DNA of 15,175 bases. Source: Collybiopsis luxurians FD-317 M1 (Eukaryota; Basidiomycota; Agaricomycetes; Agaricales; Omphalotaceae). The stretch lies in the NCBI GenBank assembly GCA_000827265.1, contig KN834938.1, forward strand, positions 9,059-24,233. The letters are read 5' to 3'. The notes under the pieces were generated by a model. It was not told where the DNA came from and did not search any database. It saw only the letters and a program-made list of their open reading frames with translations. The position numbers and the translations under genes are program-made. How positions within the stretch are numbered: the first letter of the stretch is position 1; each line of letters starts with the position of its first letter. Positions 1-10,207 of the stretch are shown one piece after another.

Positions 1-3000
1 AACCACATTCCTTTTATTCATCATTTACATTACATTCATTCAATTAGACTACATTCGCACTTTCATTCCATCTGTACTCGCATCGTTACTCGTAGATCAC
101 TTGGACAGTTACTCAACTAATTACATATACCCTAATTTACTATATAAGCCAGCATATACGTAGAAGTAGGGTAGGATTTTCTGAATCGACACTTTATCCT
201 TGTCACTTCTGGCCGAATACTCAGTAAAGACTTTCGACGTCTGCTCACCTTGTTCACCTCTTGTCTGCGTGCTTTGTTACTCCGTCACTGACACGCGACA
301 GTATCTTATATATTGTTCCTCCAGTGAAGAACGTCTGGACTGTGAGTGGGGAGGTGAAATTGATGCTTACTTCGTAGCTCAGTAAATGAATTACTATTGC
401 CGACCCAGTAACGGGCCGGACTGAGTAGTGGGCCATTCGGTGGCTACACATCGTAAAACACATTTTCTTAGAAAAGAGCGGCCTGTCACAAATAGAAGTA
501 GCTTCTGGCAATGCTCTGAAAACAATTTGGGAGGCAATGAGGCGTAGTAGTAGAAATGGTGGATGAAATTTTTGGGCCGGTCGGCAAAATGCCATAAATC
601 CATTCTCTTTCCGGGAATCCTCTCAACACTTTGGCCTATAGCTCTTCGAACCCTCTTCTTTACCCCTTAATAGTGCATATCCGAACTCAAATACCCTTGG
701 AGACACATATGCCTCATTATCACCTCCAAAATACAAGTTTTCATTCAAATTGGGCTGTGAACAAGTTAGTTCTATATTTCGAGGGGCCTCGAACTTTCGG
801 TGCCCATAGCTTTCAGCCGGATCAATGGAATCTTTCAAGATTTGGGTTGTACAATATCTTCAGTCCACAAAGCTGCCTCGGAACTTTACCCAAGTTTCTG
901 CACTCTTCTCAACACTCGGCGTCGTGATTGTGCTGTCAAAGCCATTGGAATCAGTGCTTGTTGGGAATCACCCGTTATGTGTGGCCTTCAGGGTAAACTG
1001 TGGAAATGAGGCTATTGGTGTGTCGAGTAGTCTCTGGGGCTCATCATTGGTACTGATCATAGGGTGTTGTGGCTTATTAGGGCTCGAATCAATGCAAGAA
1101 ACCTTTGTTACACTCCGAATTCCCTCCTTTGCTCCGAAACAGGATATTTTATACCCTCGTTCCTAGTCTTTTTGTGCTTACATTATGTTTTAAATGGATA
1201 TAATATACACTTAGAGTGTCCTTGAGCAATGTCAAGAAATTTTGAGTGCTGAGCCGCCGTTCAAGTGCCTTTTCATATGGGTGGCCCGCTTCCCGAGAAT
1301 CGCCTAATTTGGACCCCACTTCCGTAATTTAACTCTGGCACCGCCATCCGTCCCCATAACCCTATCGGAGCAGGCTCGATTTACTCCTAGGAAGCCTGCA
1401 CACAATGCCTGATTCATCCGAACTTCCCCTGTTCAAACGATATCTATCAAAACAGACGAAAACGCTTAGGTGGCCCACTACTGGGTAGGATACAGTATAA
1501 TTTTATAGGTTATGGGTTCAGCTGGTGTCAGTCATGGATAAGTTCAAAGATTACGACGATCCTCAAAATTGACCTATGTGCAGGTAATGATTGACTAAAA
1601 AAGTTGTCACCACTGGCGGACTAGATATGTGGGTAGCAAGTGGACAGGCTGGAAAGTCTTCGAGCGTGACCTCATTTCATCCCCAGTCGAACAGTAAGAA
1701 GGCCAAAATATGTAGTTATGGAGCTCGGTATGTCCGCAGTCCTGAGTCCAGACGCTGCACTTACCGGAATAGCGCTGCTAAAGCTGAACCTGCTATTCAC
1801 GTCATTCGAGAACCCCGTTTGTTTTTATAACATAGTTCTGTATAATTAACAGGGCTGGCAGGCCCAGAGCTGAGAAGATTTAGAAGTATCCTCGAAATGA
1901 TCCTCGGCTTGGGTATCAAGGCTCAAACATAGGGCTTCTCGGCTTTTCGCACGCACTGGGTGAGAGGAAAAACTAGACGAACACGTTAATAGGAAAAGCT
2001 TCCGAAGATCAGGTATTTCTAATTAGTGCACGATATGTTGCGCGCGAAAAGAGAAATACGAAACCTTCCGAATTTATACTGAACGAGGACTCCAGAATCT
2101 GAGATGATGTGACTCTTTGTTCTTCCTTTCTTTGACTCCGGGATATCACTGGAAGCTCCAAGTATGCCTCCCTAGATGCGCTGCATTTCGCATTCCAGCG
2201 GCGAGTACACATTTTATGCCCTGCTGTATTGTTGAACAAGTTTATTGCGCAGATGGGATCACGCAAGAACCGTGAAAGGGAGTTGCAAAATAAAATAAAA
2301 TAAAATGAAAAAAATCTGTTCGGTTGAAGATGATCGCAATTGTATGCACTGAGTTCTGAAAGACGAGACGTAGATTGTGGTGCGCTACAATGAATGGGTA
2401 TTTACAGCTGCTAAGTGCAATGCTGTATCACCTCAGATAATAGGCTTGGTGTAGATACCTATGATTCAATCGGGTAGAAACACAAGCGTAATTTTCCTGA
2501 TATAAAGTGATAAGCGAACGTGATTTTTCGGATTTCTTCCACTGTTGATCAATGCCTTCGTGATCCCCGTTCAATTTGGTGCGGTTTGGTTATGGTTTTT
2601 AATAGGAATGGTGTATCTTAACGCACTAACTGCTTAGAGGCTGTTCGATTAATTTACTCCCCCGAAGTGAATAAATCAGCCGATCAGCTTAGATGAATAT
2701 GAGACGTGGTGCCACGATTATATTCGAACGTACAATCGAGTATACTTCTTGCATTGAAGCGGAAAGACCCAGTGGATATCCGCGGTAGAAAGAGAAGAGC
2801 TGAACTGAGGAGCTGAATTTTCCCTTGCTTGTCAAGCGCTCCTCTCGATCTTATTTTCATCAGATCCACTGTCGGAATCTTCGATTCAGAAGGTTCTCAA
2901 GCCTCAAGTTAAACCAAAAGAGGTCAGGTGTTAGCATTGTATACAATCCGAAGAAGTATAACAAGCCTATAGCTTTGCAAGAGCTCTTGCTAGTTCCTAA

Positions 3001-3032
3001 ACTTACTCTCATTTCGTCTCAACAGCTGAACA
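1..3032. other. Long stretch with no supportable gene
   Basis: I find no coding region I would defend here. The open frames on both strands are short, lack recognisable motifs and cannot be joined through convincing splice sites into a longer protein. A possible short start at about 1406 (MPDSSELPLF...) stops after 27 codons and has no good donor before the stop. The stretch just before 3033 is probably the promoter and 5' leader of the secreted-protein gene that follows. The rest may be decayed mobile or gene DNA, but nothing visible proves it. Confidence 0.5.
2287..2306. repeat. AAAAT pentanucleotide microsatellite
   Basis: Four perfect tandem copies of AAAAT are followed directly by an imperfect A-rich run. 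This is a simple-sequence repeat in non-coding DNA with no evident function. It could be the A-rich tail of an old retroposon, but I see no element attached to it. Confidence 0.85.
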
Positions 3033-3406
3033 ATGAAGGTATGAATCTTCTTTATGATCTCTGTAGAGTCCACACTCTTGGCTAACAGACATACTCTACC
3101 ACCACAGTTTTATCTGGTGTTTACCACCTTTGCAGCCATTTTCACCACTGGATCAATTAGCGCTGTGCGTGGGTTCCCATTACTTTACTGTTGGAAAGGT
3201 ACTGATTGTACTTTCTCCGTGAACTCGAACAGCTTGCTCAATGCCCTCCTTCCAACTGTACATGCCTTCCAAAGATAGGCCTTCAACAATTTTTTGGTGA
3301 TGAGCTCCTTGATCCCAATTGCACCAATGGACATTGTTTCGAATGTGATCCCGAGGGTCTTCAGACTTGCGATCTTGGAGCTACAACAACTTGTAATATC
3401 TTGTAA
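3033..3406 (+). CDS. Small secreted cysteine-rich protein (78 aa, 3 exons)
   Basis: Proposed model: exons 3033-3038, 3108-3164 and 3233-3406, joined by introns of 69 nt (GTATGA...CACAG, branch-like CTAAC) and 68 nt (GTGCGT...AACAG, branch-like CTGAT). The first exon encodes only Met-Lys. Residues 1-21 (MKFYLVFTTFAAIF...SISA) form a textbook secretion signal, and the mature part opens LAQCPPSNCTC. It holds eight cysteines at 25, 30, 32, 51, 56, 59, 67 and 75, an even number that fits four disulphides in an extracellular protein. I do not recognise the family; an effector-like or cell-surface role is inference only. Without the second intron, exon 2 would read on in another frame to a 58-residue product, so the cysteine-rich frame depends on that splice. 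A cleaved signal leading straight into a dense cysteine pattern is why I prefer the spliced model. Confidence 0.55.
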
Positions 3407-4823
3407 ACATATCCAATACACACTGAAAGTCATGGACTGCGCGAAGAGGAATGCCGGGCTGGAGTTGCTGCAAATGAAACTTTGCTTTGTATAGTAATGA
3501 GTAGTGGATAATCAGGTTCGACTCTTGATGTCATTTGAAGAAGGGAGAGCGAGAAAGCTGGAAAATCGTAAACACCCAAAAACATATTACTATAATGCTA
3601 GAGGGAATTTCAATATTCTGGAACTTAAGCTTGCACATCCTTACCCAGAGTGTAAATATCCTGTTCGATCCGCGCGAAAATAAGCAATCAATATGTACTT
3701 AGTCTAGTCTTTTACTTAGGATGTTTTTTTGAACTCTCCTTTCTCGATAGCGAAATCGATTCCGTGGGATTCATTCCGAGTTTCTGAGATTGTCATATGA
3801 AGATTTTTACACGGTAGTACGCTAACAGCTTCTCCGGTACACTATAGTATTAGTACTTGTCTTCATCACCCCCAACTTTCTCGCACCGCTTCACTGCATC
3901 GTGCAATTTATCTCCGATTTAAGAGCAAGTATAATGGTTGATGTCAAATCATCGCAAGTAATTGTATGCAATCAATCATTGTGATCTCGAATTTCCCAAA
4001 ATTTTCTTGGAGCATGAGTGGCGAGCACCTTTCGAACCATAAAAGTTTATACCAAAAATTTAACACGAAAGGGGTGGAAGATTCATTCACACGGAGATCT
4101 CAATCTCCAGGCTTTCACTGGCAATTACATTTATAGGATAAGATATTAGGTTATACAAGGGAGGTCCGATTCCTGGACAACCAGTTTACTATATTACTAT
4201 ACAATACTACCATTGTACAATGTACAGCTATGGAATACACATTCCTGTGACAGGGAGGCAAAATACACAGTTGACATGCATGAGATACTAGCCAAGGACT
4301 ATCTCACACCCCTCAGCATTTGAGGCCCTTCCGTTGGGAGTGGGCCAATGCTGCCGCGTGGCGGCTACTGGTGCCCGCGGTGGTGCTTACCTGGTGACTC
4401 AAACGCCGCCAACTTCTGGCTTAGTCTAGGCTTTAAATAAATGGTGGTTTAACTGTGATGTAATCATGGCAAAAACTGTAATATATTTCCATGTCATCAC
4501 TGGTATTATGCCATTAATATAGAATTGCCTGTTAAGGACCAGGCACAGATTTACCACCACAAAAACTCGGCATTCCATTACATTCCATGCACTCATAATG
4601 ATGTATCATGGAACGCAACTGCGCAATAGTCATAACAAGTTGAAAGATACTATACACAGCCATAATAAGTACAGATCTTTTGCAAGAAATCTCAAGAGAA
4701 TTCTTTATGAGTACACCAGTAGTATTTGAAAGTTAAGACAAGGATGGAGGAAAAAAATCACATAGAGGGGGTGTACAATATAGTTTTACTTCGCAAGACA
4801 ATCGACCACACAAGGACTGAGAT
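3407..4823. other. Intergenic stretch without a recognisable gene
   Basis: Both strands carry only short, stop-interrupted frames. The single distinctive item is a GC-rich patch near 4316-4435, listed separately. The part next to 4824 should include the 3' end of the secreted-protein gene read on the minus strand. Confidence 0.5.
4316..4435. other. GC-rich island of unknown nature
   Basis: This roughly 120-nt block is clearly richer in G and C than the AT-rich DNA on both sides and contains the near-palindrome GCCGCGTGGCGGC. It has no convincing coding frame: the best plus-strand frame, starting ATGCTGCCGCGTGG, stops at TAAATAA after about 29 codons. The abrupt change in composition suggests an inserted fragment, for example of a repeat family, but nothing here identifies one. 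Confidence 0.35.
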
Positions 4824-5791
4824 TTATGTTTCTTTGATCACCTGCAAATATGCTGTATACCCAGAGTCTTTGACATTACCTTCTCCGTCACTATCAATGT
4901 TGAGCGCAGATTTTTTTATAACCCGCATTGTGCTCGCAAACCAAAGAGCATGGTACTGTTTTCCATCAGCAGGAAATGTGCCTTTGACAAAATTCAATTG
5001 TGTTTTTGTGGACGTGTCCTTAATTATGAATGAGATTATGCCTCGAAGAAGATCCACATGCTCACATTCAAATCGCCATTGATGTAGACCCAGTCAGTTT
5101 TGTCGTTGATCATGAGTTTATAAACGGGAGGGTTGGCGCTTGGGCTTACACTTTAACATGAACAGGAAGGAAGGTCAATATTTCCTCATATATACAATAA
5201 AAAAGCACTTACACAGTAGCCAATCGTGTAGCCTTCGCGTCGGCCTGCGTCACATTGAATATAGCTCGTTTAGTTTGATCCGTCGTCACCGTAACTTCAG
5301 TCCAGTTATTGACGGACACTCCCTCGAGCTGTGTCAAATATCCTTGAAATACGCCACCATCGTGCCTACGATATACCTCGAAAGAAATCCTATCTCCAAC
5401 TTTGATACGGACATCTTCCGTCTTGTATGTAGGCGGTGCCAGTTGATCCCTTGACCAGGGTACTTTGGCATGGCATTGGTACTACACGAACGAGGCAGCG
5501 TAAGATATAGATACATCGATCTGTTAACTTTGAAGAAAAGCGCCTGCTGATTGTACCTACATTGTAGGGCGAGCAGAGGGCCCAGTCGCAGCAGCCAGAG
5601 ACTACACATGAATCCCCAATGTCGCCGCAAGCCGTGTTAGCCTCAGTGGCGAGAGCATGAAGACCCGAATTGGGCGAGGTTAAGCCAATCTCTTCCACAG
5701 CGAAAGGCTGTTGCTCGAAAGCTGCAGGCGCAGCATAAAAGTTATGCGAAAAAAGTGTTGTTACAAATAGAACAAAAGATTTCAGGGTCAT
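4824..5791 (-). CDS. Secreted knottin-motif protein, paralogue A (259 aa, 4 exons)
   Basis: Exons on the minus strand: 5791-5561, 5481-5213, 5150-5066 and 5018-4824. The introns of 79, 62 and 47 nt have donors GTAGGT, GTAAGT and GTGAGC and phases 0, 2 and 0. The start is the ATG at 5791, which opens a signal peptide (MTLKSFVLFVTTLF...YAAPA). After a linker come six cysteines at residues 55, 62, 67, 68, 73 and 80, spaced C-x6-C-x4-CC-x4-C-x6-C, the classic inhibitor-cystine-knot spacing. These are the only cysteines in the protein. The remaining 180 or so residues (SRDQLAPPTYK..., FEVYRRHDGG, WTEVTVTTD, SALNIDSDGEGN, GYTAYLQVI) look beta-rich and contain NWT and NVT glycosylation sequons. I do not recognise this domain. 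The first intron lies between cysteines five and six. The closest relative in the window is the gene at 8276-9263, which confirms the splice pattern. The function is unknown; it is probably extracellular. Confidence 0.8.
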
Positions 5792-5856
5792 TCTTTCGGT
5801 TGGCAGCACTTCTAGAGACGGAGGGGAATGGGGACATATTGCTAAAATGAGAAGAC

Positions 5857-5865
5857 TTTTTAAAT
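5857..5865 (-). promoter_or_regulatory. TATA-like box upstream of paralogue A
   Basis: On the minus strand this reads ATTTAAAAA, about 65 nt before the proposed ATG at 5791. The paralogue at 9263 has a clearer TATA box at almost the same distance, which supports a shared promoter layout. Confidence 0.4.
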
Positions 5866-6229
5866 GTTTTGCGGCGCGGAAAGCTATGATATGGGGATTC
5901 TGGTCGAACCTCCTAATGACAGTTCGAATATACTCTAATCACTTCGCTCTGTATCGAAATTACAGCTCCGAGGCCTTGAATCATGTCTATTCTTTACCGC
6001 CGAAGTTTGACCAACTCAATATGCACCATCCCACATATTAAGACTGTATCAGAAGTAAACTAGAAGACAAGCCCTTCGTCGGAAAAAGCAGCAACTCAGG
6101 TGCTCAACTCCCACTAGTCAGGTCTCCGAAAGCCGCTTCGTGAAAATTCAACGGAGATCAATGGGAGCACTTGCCCATCGAGATCCGAGAGTAAGATCAG
6201 TGCTTCATTCTTCTGATATGGAATCTCTT

Positions 6230-7120
6230 CATCTTGTTGACAAGGTCTATTGTACCATTTCGAAAGGAAGTTCTATCATGCGTCCTTGGCCAAAAAATCT
6301 GACATCGGTTTAATTTTCTGTCAACATTTTGGATTATTTTATTTTGTTTTATTTTGTATTTTTTATTGACAAAAATTCCTGAATCAATGGACTTCCAGTC
6401 GAAATGGTAAAGTATTTGTTGAAATACCAAGACACCCAAAGAGACCTTGTTATGTTATTGGAATCATCGATTGTCAATGTTGCTGTTAGCTTCACCTACC
6501 ACCTGTTTACGGGTTTGATCTTCACCTAGTTCCAAAAAAGAATAAGGCTCTACCGTAAGCTCCTCAATGAACCATACTGAAAATACAGCAACTTTAGTAT
6601 AAAGGAAATGGAATCGATCAATGGGTGAATCAGATTTGAAGCGATAATAGAATGAGCTAAATCACTCCACAGCTGCTTCGACTCCATCTTACACAACGTC
6701 TACTTAAAATAATGAAAACAGTAACAAACAGGTTCTATTTAAATATGTATGAAGCATATTGAAGGATCAAAATTTACAGAAGCAGTAACGTCGTTTGAAT
6801 TTAGGCCAGTGTGAATCATTTCCCATCTCACGGGCAGTATCAGTGGCCCCAACCTGTAGGTCGATGATCTCCGAACATATACCTCATACTCACGACAATT
6901 CAAGCAGCAGTTTCGGAGTTGAAAAGGTTCTGAGCAATGAAGTACTATACCATTTTGAATGGGGGTTCATTGAGTTAGATATTTTGGTCAATAAAAAATC
7001 CAAAAAAATCCAAAAAAATCTCAAAAGAACAGCAAAAAATTAAAACCAGTGTCTGATTTTTTGGCCAATGAGGCATGACCGGATCTTCTTTCAAAATAGT
7101 ACAGTAGTCGTTGATCTTAA
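6230..7120. repeat. Diverged large inverted repeat, arms about 200 nt each
   Basis: The left arm (about 6230-6440) read on the plus strand matches the right arm (about 6915-7120) read on the minus strand along its length. Clear anchors are GGCCAAAAAATCTGACA at 6288-6304, which matches the reverse complement of 7050-7066 with one mismatch; the stretch around TTTTTTATTGAC near 6360, matched by GTCAATAAAAAA near 6988; and the arm starts CTATTGTACCATTTCGAAAG and CTACTGTACTATTTTGAAAG. The arms are separated by roughly 475 nt of non-coding DNA. The AT-rich tracts, and the CCAAAAAAAT units at 7001-7020, account for some length differences. By eye, identity is around 70 to 75 percent. A foldback or MITE-like transposon relic, or two oppositely oriented copies of one repeat, would both fit. 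Confidence 0.7.
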
Positions 7121-8275
7121 ATCAGTGTTTGAGCTTCCAAAAGTCCCCAGTAAAGTTCCAAGATGCGGATGATGCAAAACTTACGCCTTCCCTGACGAAC
7201 CTATCACTATTGCCTTTCTACTCCGCAGACGTCTTCGGGGTTTTGCACCCTCATTCATTCTGTAACCTGTCACCGCGGCTCCAGAAGAGGCGTACGCCAG
7301 AGAAGGTTTATGCCGATGACGTTATACATGCATTAGGGCTAATAGTGGAATCTTAGTATCTCTATAGACTGCAAAACTTGATGGAAACCTTTATCTTGTT
7401 GGCACGGATCTTTGCGTAACTTGGACTCTGAACGTAAATGAGTTTCGGACACTTTCATTGCGATTCCAAAGGGGTACAACTGGCGAATTTTGGGGTACAA
7501 GGTCTTAGGGACTCTGAATCTAAGTGGCAATGAGGTGATATCATTTTTTATTCATGACCGTCGGCATCCAAAACGGCTACATTTCTTCCGCGGAGTTTCA
7601 GCAGCGTGCGGAGGATAAGCGAGGAATAACTATCTCATCCACCAAGAAAAACTTTTCAGTGCTAGCGCCAACTTCTCTTGCGCTGTTTCTACTACCAGTA
7701 TTACGAGAACAACTCCCTCTTCGTTCCGACGTAGCTGTAACTTATGTCGTATTGGTTCCAGGGAGCTACTGGCCAATCCGAATCCTCGCCGAAACGAGGC
7801 TGCTGTTCCGATTCGGTAAATATATGGAATTCATGTATCTTTGATCCAAAGGAAACCTCGGATATGAATGAGTGTGAAAGTCACTTCAGTCTTTAGCTGA
7901 AAAGCGGTTAGAGCGGGTCGAGAGGTATAGAAAAAGAAGCTTCGAGCTTTCGGAGATGGAAGATTCTCTTTGCCAGATCTGATTATGATGTGCTGTGGTA
8001 TCATCCACTGTAAGCCTTCTACCTACAATAGAACCGTGACATGATTATAGTGTTCATTGGTGCATAATACAAGGACCAGTTCTTCGAGGATCAATAATTA
8101 GAATCCATCCAAAATTGGAACTCAGGCTGTTTGGAATGATAACAACCAACAGGACGAAAGAGCGCTCTGTGAGTACGGCGGCAGTGTCCGAAGAAGCAAA
8201 ACAAAAGCAAGCAGCGAAGCAACGGGGATCAACAAGTTACATACAACCCTATCGCTAAAAGAATTTCCCTTACAA

Positions 8276-9263
8276 TTACTCCCTGATAACTTGCAAATAA
8301 GCTGTATACCCAGCATCTTTGACGTTGCCCTCTCCATCCTCGTCAATGTTGAGCGCAGATTTACGTTCAGCTCGCATGGTAGTCCCGAACCATAGCGCAT
8401 GGTACGACTGTTTGTCATCTCCAAACATACCTTTGACAAAGTTGAGTTGGGTCGCTTTGGATTTGTCCTTGTCGGAGTCAATGAAATGAGAATATTTTGG
8501 TAACAATTTTAAGGCGACACTTACTTCCAAGTCGCCATTAATATAGAACCAGTCGATTTGATCTTGGATGATGAGTTTGTAAACACCATCGTTCGCACCC
8601 GGACTCACACTAAGTACGAGGAGGAAGGAGAGGTTGTCAGTGTATTCAAACAGAAAAAAAAAGCAGAAGACAACGGACAGAGCAGCCAAGCCGTAGCTTC
8701 TCTGTCAGCTTGAACAATATGGAAAATAGCTCGTTGATTGCGATCCGTCGTAACTCCAAGTTCAGTCCATCCCCTACGGGATACTCCCTCGAGCTGGTAG
8801 AGCCATCCTTTAAACTGTCCACCGTTGTGCCTACGATAGACCTCGAACGAAATGGTTTCGCCGACGGCGATACGGGCATCTTCGTTCTTGTACGTAGGTG
8901 GTGCCAGTTGGTCTCTTGACCAGGGCACATCGGCATGGCATTTGTACTATCGGAGAAGAAACGGCGATGTAGGGTAAGGAGAGGTGCGTACGTACGGACC
9001 AGTTAATCGGCGAATTGGTAGTGCACGGTAACAAGATTGCTCACATTGTAGGGAGAGCAAAGGGCCCAGTCGCAACATCCCACAAAAACACAGCTGTCCC
9101 CAATGTCACCGCAAGAAATAACAGCGTCAACGTCACTCGTATTGTGATATGGCGCGATATCGAGAGCCAGAGGCTCTTGGTCGACAGCGGCAACGTTGGG
9201 GCTTGATGATGCGACAATAAGAAAAACTGTGGCTACGAGGAGGGAAATATATCTGAAAGCCAT
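8276..9263 (-). CDS. Secreted knottin-motif protein, paralogue B (about 256 aa, one damaged splice site)
   Basis: Exons on the minus strand: 9263-9045, 8946-8672, 8609-8525 and 8467-8276, with introns of 98, 62 and 57 nt in the same phases (0, 2, 0) as paralogue A. A signal peptide (MAFRYISLLVATVFLIVASS...VAA) precedes six cysteines at 51, 58, 63, 64, 69 and 76 with the identical C-x6-C-x4-CC-x4-C-x6-C spacing. The strings DIGDSC, GCCDWALCSPYN, PWSRDQLAPPTYK, FEVYRRH, QLEGVS, SALNID and GYTAYLQVI are shared with A. The weak point is the end of exon 2. A uses ...TTGGCTACTGT/GTAAGT; B has one base fewer just before this point and no GTAAGT. The only donor that keeps phase is GTCTTC at 8671, which adds a dubious LLCPF stretch carrying a seventh cysteine. 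The gene is either spliced unusually or starting to decay. The downstream introns and the stop are intact. The function is unknown; it is probably extracellular. Confidence 0.7.
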
Positions 9264-10207
9264 CTTCTCTATAAGGAGCAGTGCCGGAGGACTGCTGGTG
9301 GCTGATTAGATATGCAAAGTAAGGATACTTTTTTATAAGCTGCGATGGAACGATAATGAACCAGTCTGCGTTATTGCGGGACAGCAAAGTGAATCTTCGA
9401 GCACTTCGGATAGAAGGTTCCAGGTACGTTGTTCGTTTCGTTCATCGTCTTCGAAGACTCTTTGAACGTACAATTGTTAGCTGTAAATGGTCTACCGAGA
9501 ACAGGACCAGGTTATTATTCTCATTATCGGTTTGGAAAGCTCTTTCTCGGATTCCGACAATGGACGAATGGTGAACCTTCGGGTGAGGGAACTGAGGAAC
9601 AGCGCATTCTTCTCGATCCTGACAAGGAAGTTGCAACGCTCGAATATCGTCATCATCTGCTGACAAGACAGTAGAGCCGAATAGACGAAGAATAGACTGT
9701 GCATTGTGGCATTGGTCAATACAATAATTCTTCAAACGAAGGTACTATCTCATTTAGGCAGCCAGTACGTACCTCCGGAAGCGATGTCTGGTGAGACGGG
9801 TTTATGATTGGTTCAGCAGATGTCCTATCGGGCGAGACAAGAGGAAAAATTAAAAGTCAAACTCTGGGTCAACACTAGTGTCACAGCTGAAGATCCGAGT
9901 AGCAGTTGGTACCAGAAAAAAGGCTTGCCAAGGATTTTACCCTTTAGAACTGAGAATAAGAGCAATACACCTCACCCTCCTGTACTGAGGTTTCTTTTTT
10001 GAGCTGGTCCGTTCATGAAGATACCTAGGTGACAGCGCTTCCAACTCTAGCTCGCCAGTCAATAGCCTGAGCAAGTCCCAAGACGATCGGAACTTTACGG
10101 CTTCAAGTCGAGTACACTTCTCACCATTTAAAATCAGTTGAATCATTCATTCGATTTGTACGTTCTTTCGATATAATATTACACAGATCAAGCATTCTCT
10201 TAGCACT
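9264..10207. other. Intergenic region between paralogue B and glyoxalase I
   Basis: The part next to 9263 is the promoter of paralogue B. The rest has no gene I can defend. The frame at 9429-9674 (+) has a fairly protein-like middle (GYYSHYRFGKLFLGFRQW) but no recognisable family, no good start context and no splice partners. It could be an exon relic. Confidence 0.45.
9331..9338 (-). promoter_or_regulatory. TATA box upstream of paralogue B
   Basis: On the minus strand this reads TTATAAAA, 67 nt before the ATG at 9263. That distance allows a transcription start about 30 nt downstream and a short 5' leader. Confidence 0.5.

Larger units (their letters stand above)
5792..8275. other. Intergenic region between the two paralogues
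   Basis: These 2.5 kb lie between the promoter of paralogue A and the 3' end of paralogue B. I see no supportable gene. Frames such as 7554-7844 (+) have no motifs and no plausible splice partners. The middle is occupied by the two arms of an inverted repeat, listed separately. I looked for leftover fragments of the paralogous gene here and found none. Confidence 0.5.

Noticed and set aside
631..1166. Overlapping plus-strand frames of 98 and 113 residues
   Set aside because: No motifs, low-complexity Ser/Leu-rich translations, and competing frames on both strands; chance open frames are a sufficient explanation.
3512..3524. Box-B-like GGTTCGACTC suggesting another tRNA or SINE
   Set aside because: No box A or D-arm-like sequence lies at the required distance upstream, and no T-stem pairing surrounds it.
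5789..5809. Longer N-terminus for paralogue A starting at 5809
   Set aside because: The codon at 5809 is GTG, not ATG, and the extension adds charged residues in front of a good signal peptide. The ATG at 5791 is the better start.
5847..6041. 64-residue plus-strand frame directly upstream of paralogue A
   Set aside because: It covers the paralogue A promoter on the opposite strand and shows no domain, signal peptide or splice partner.
9429..9674. 81-residue plus-strand frame with a protein-like middle (GYYSHYRFGKLFLGF)
   Set aside because: No family is recognised, there is no signal peptide, and no splice sites link it to other exons. It overlaps equally long frames on the other strand. Kept only as a possible relic.
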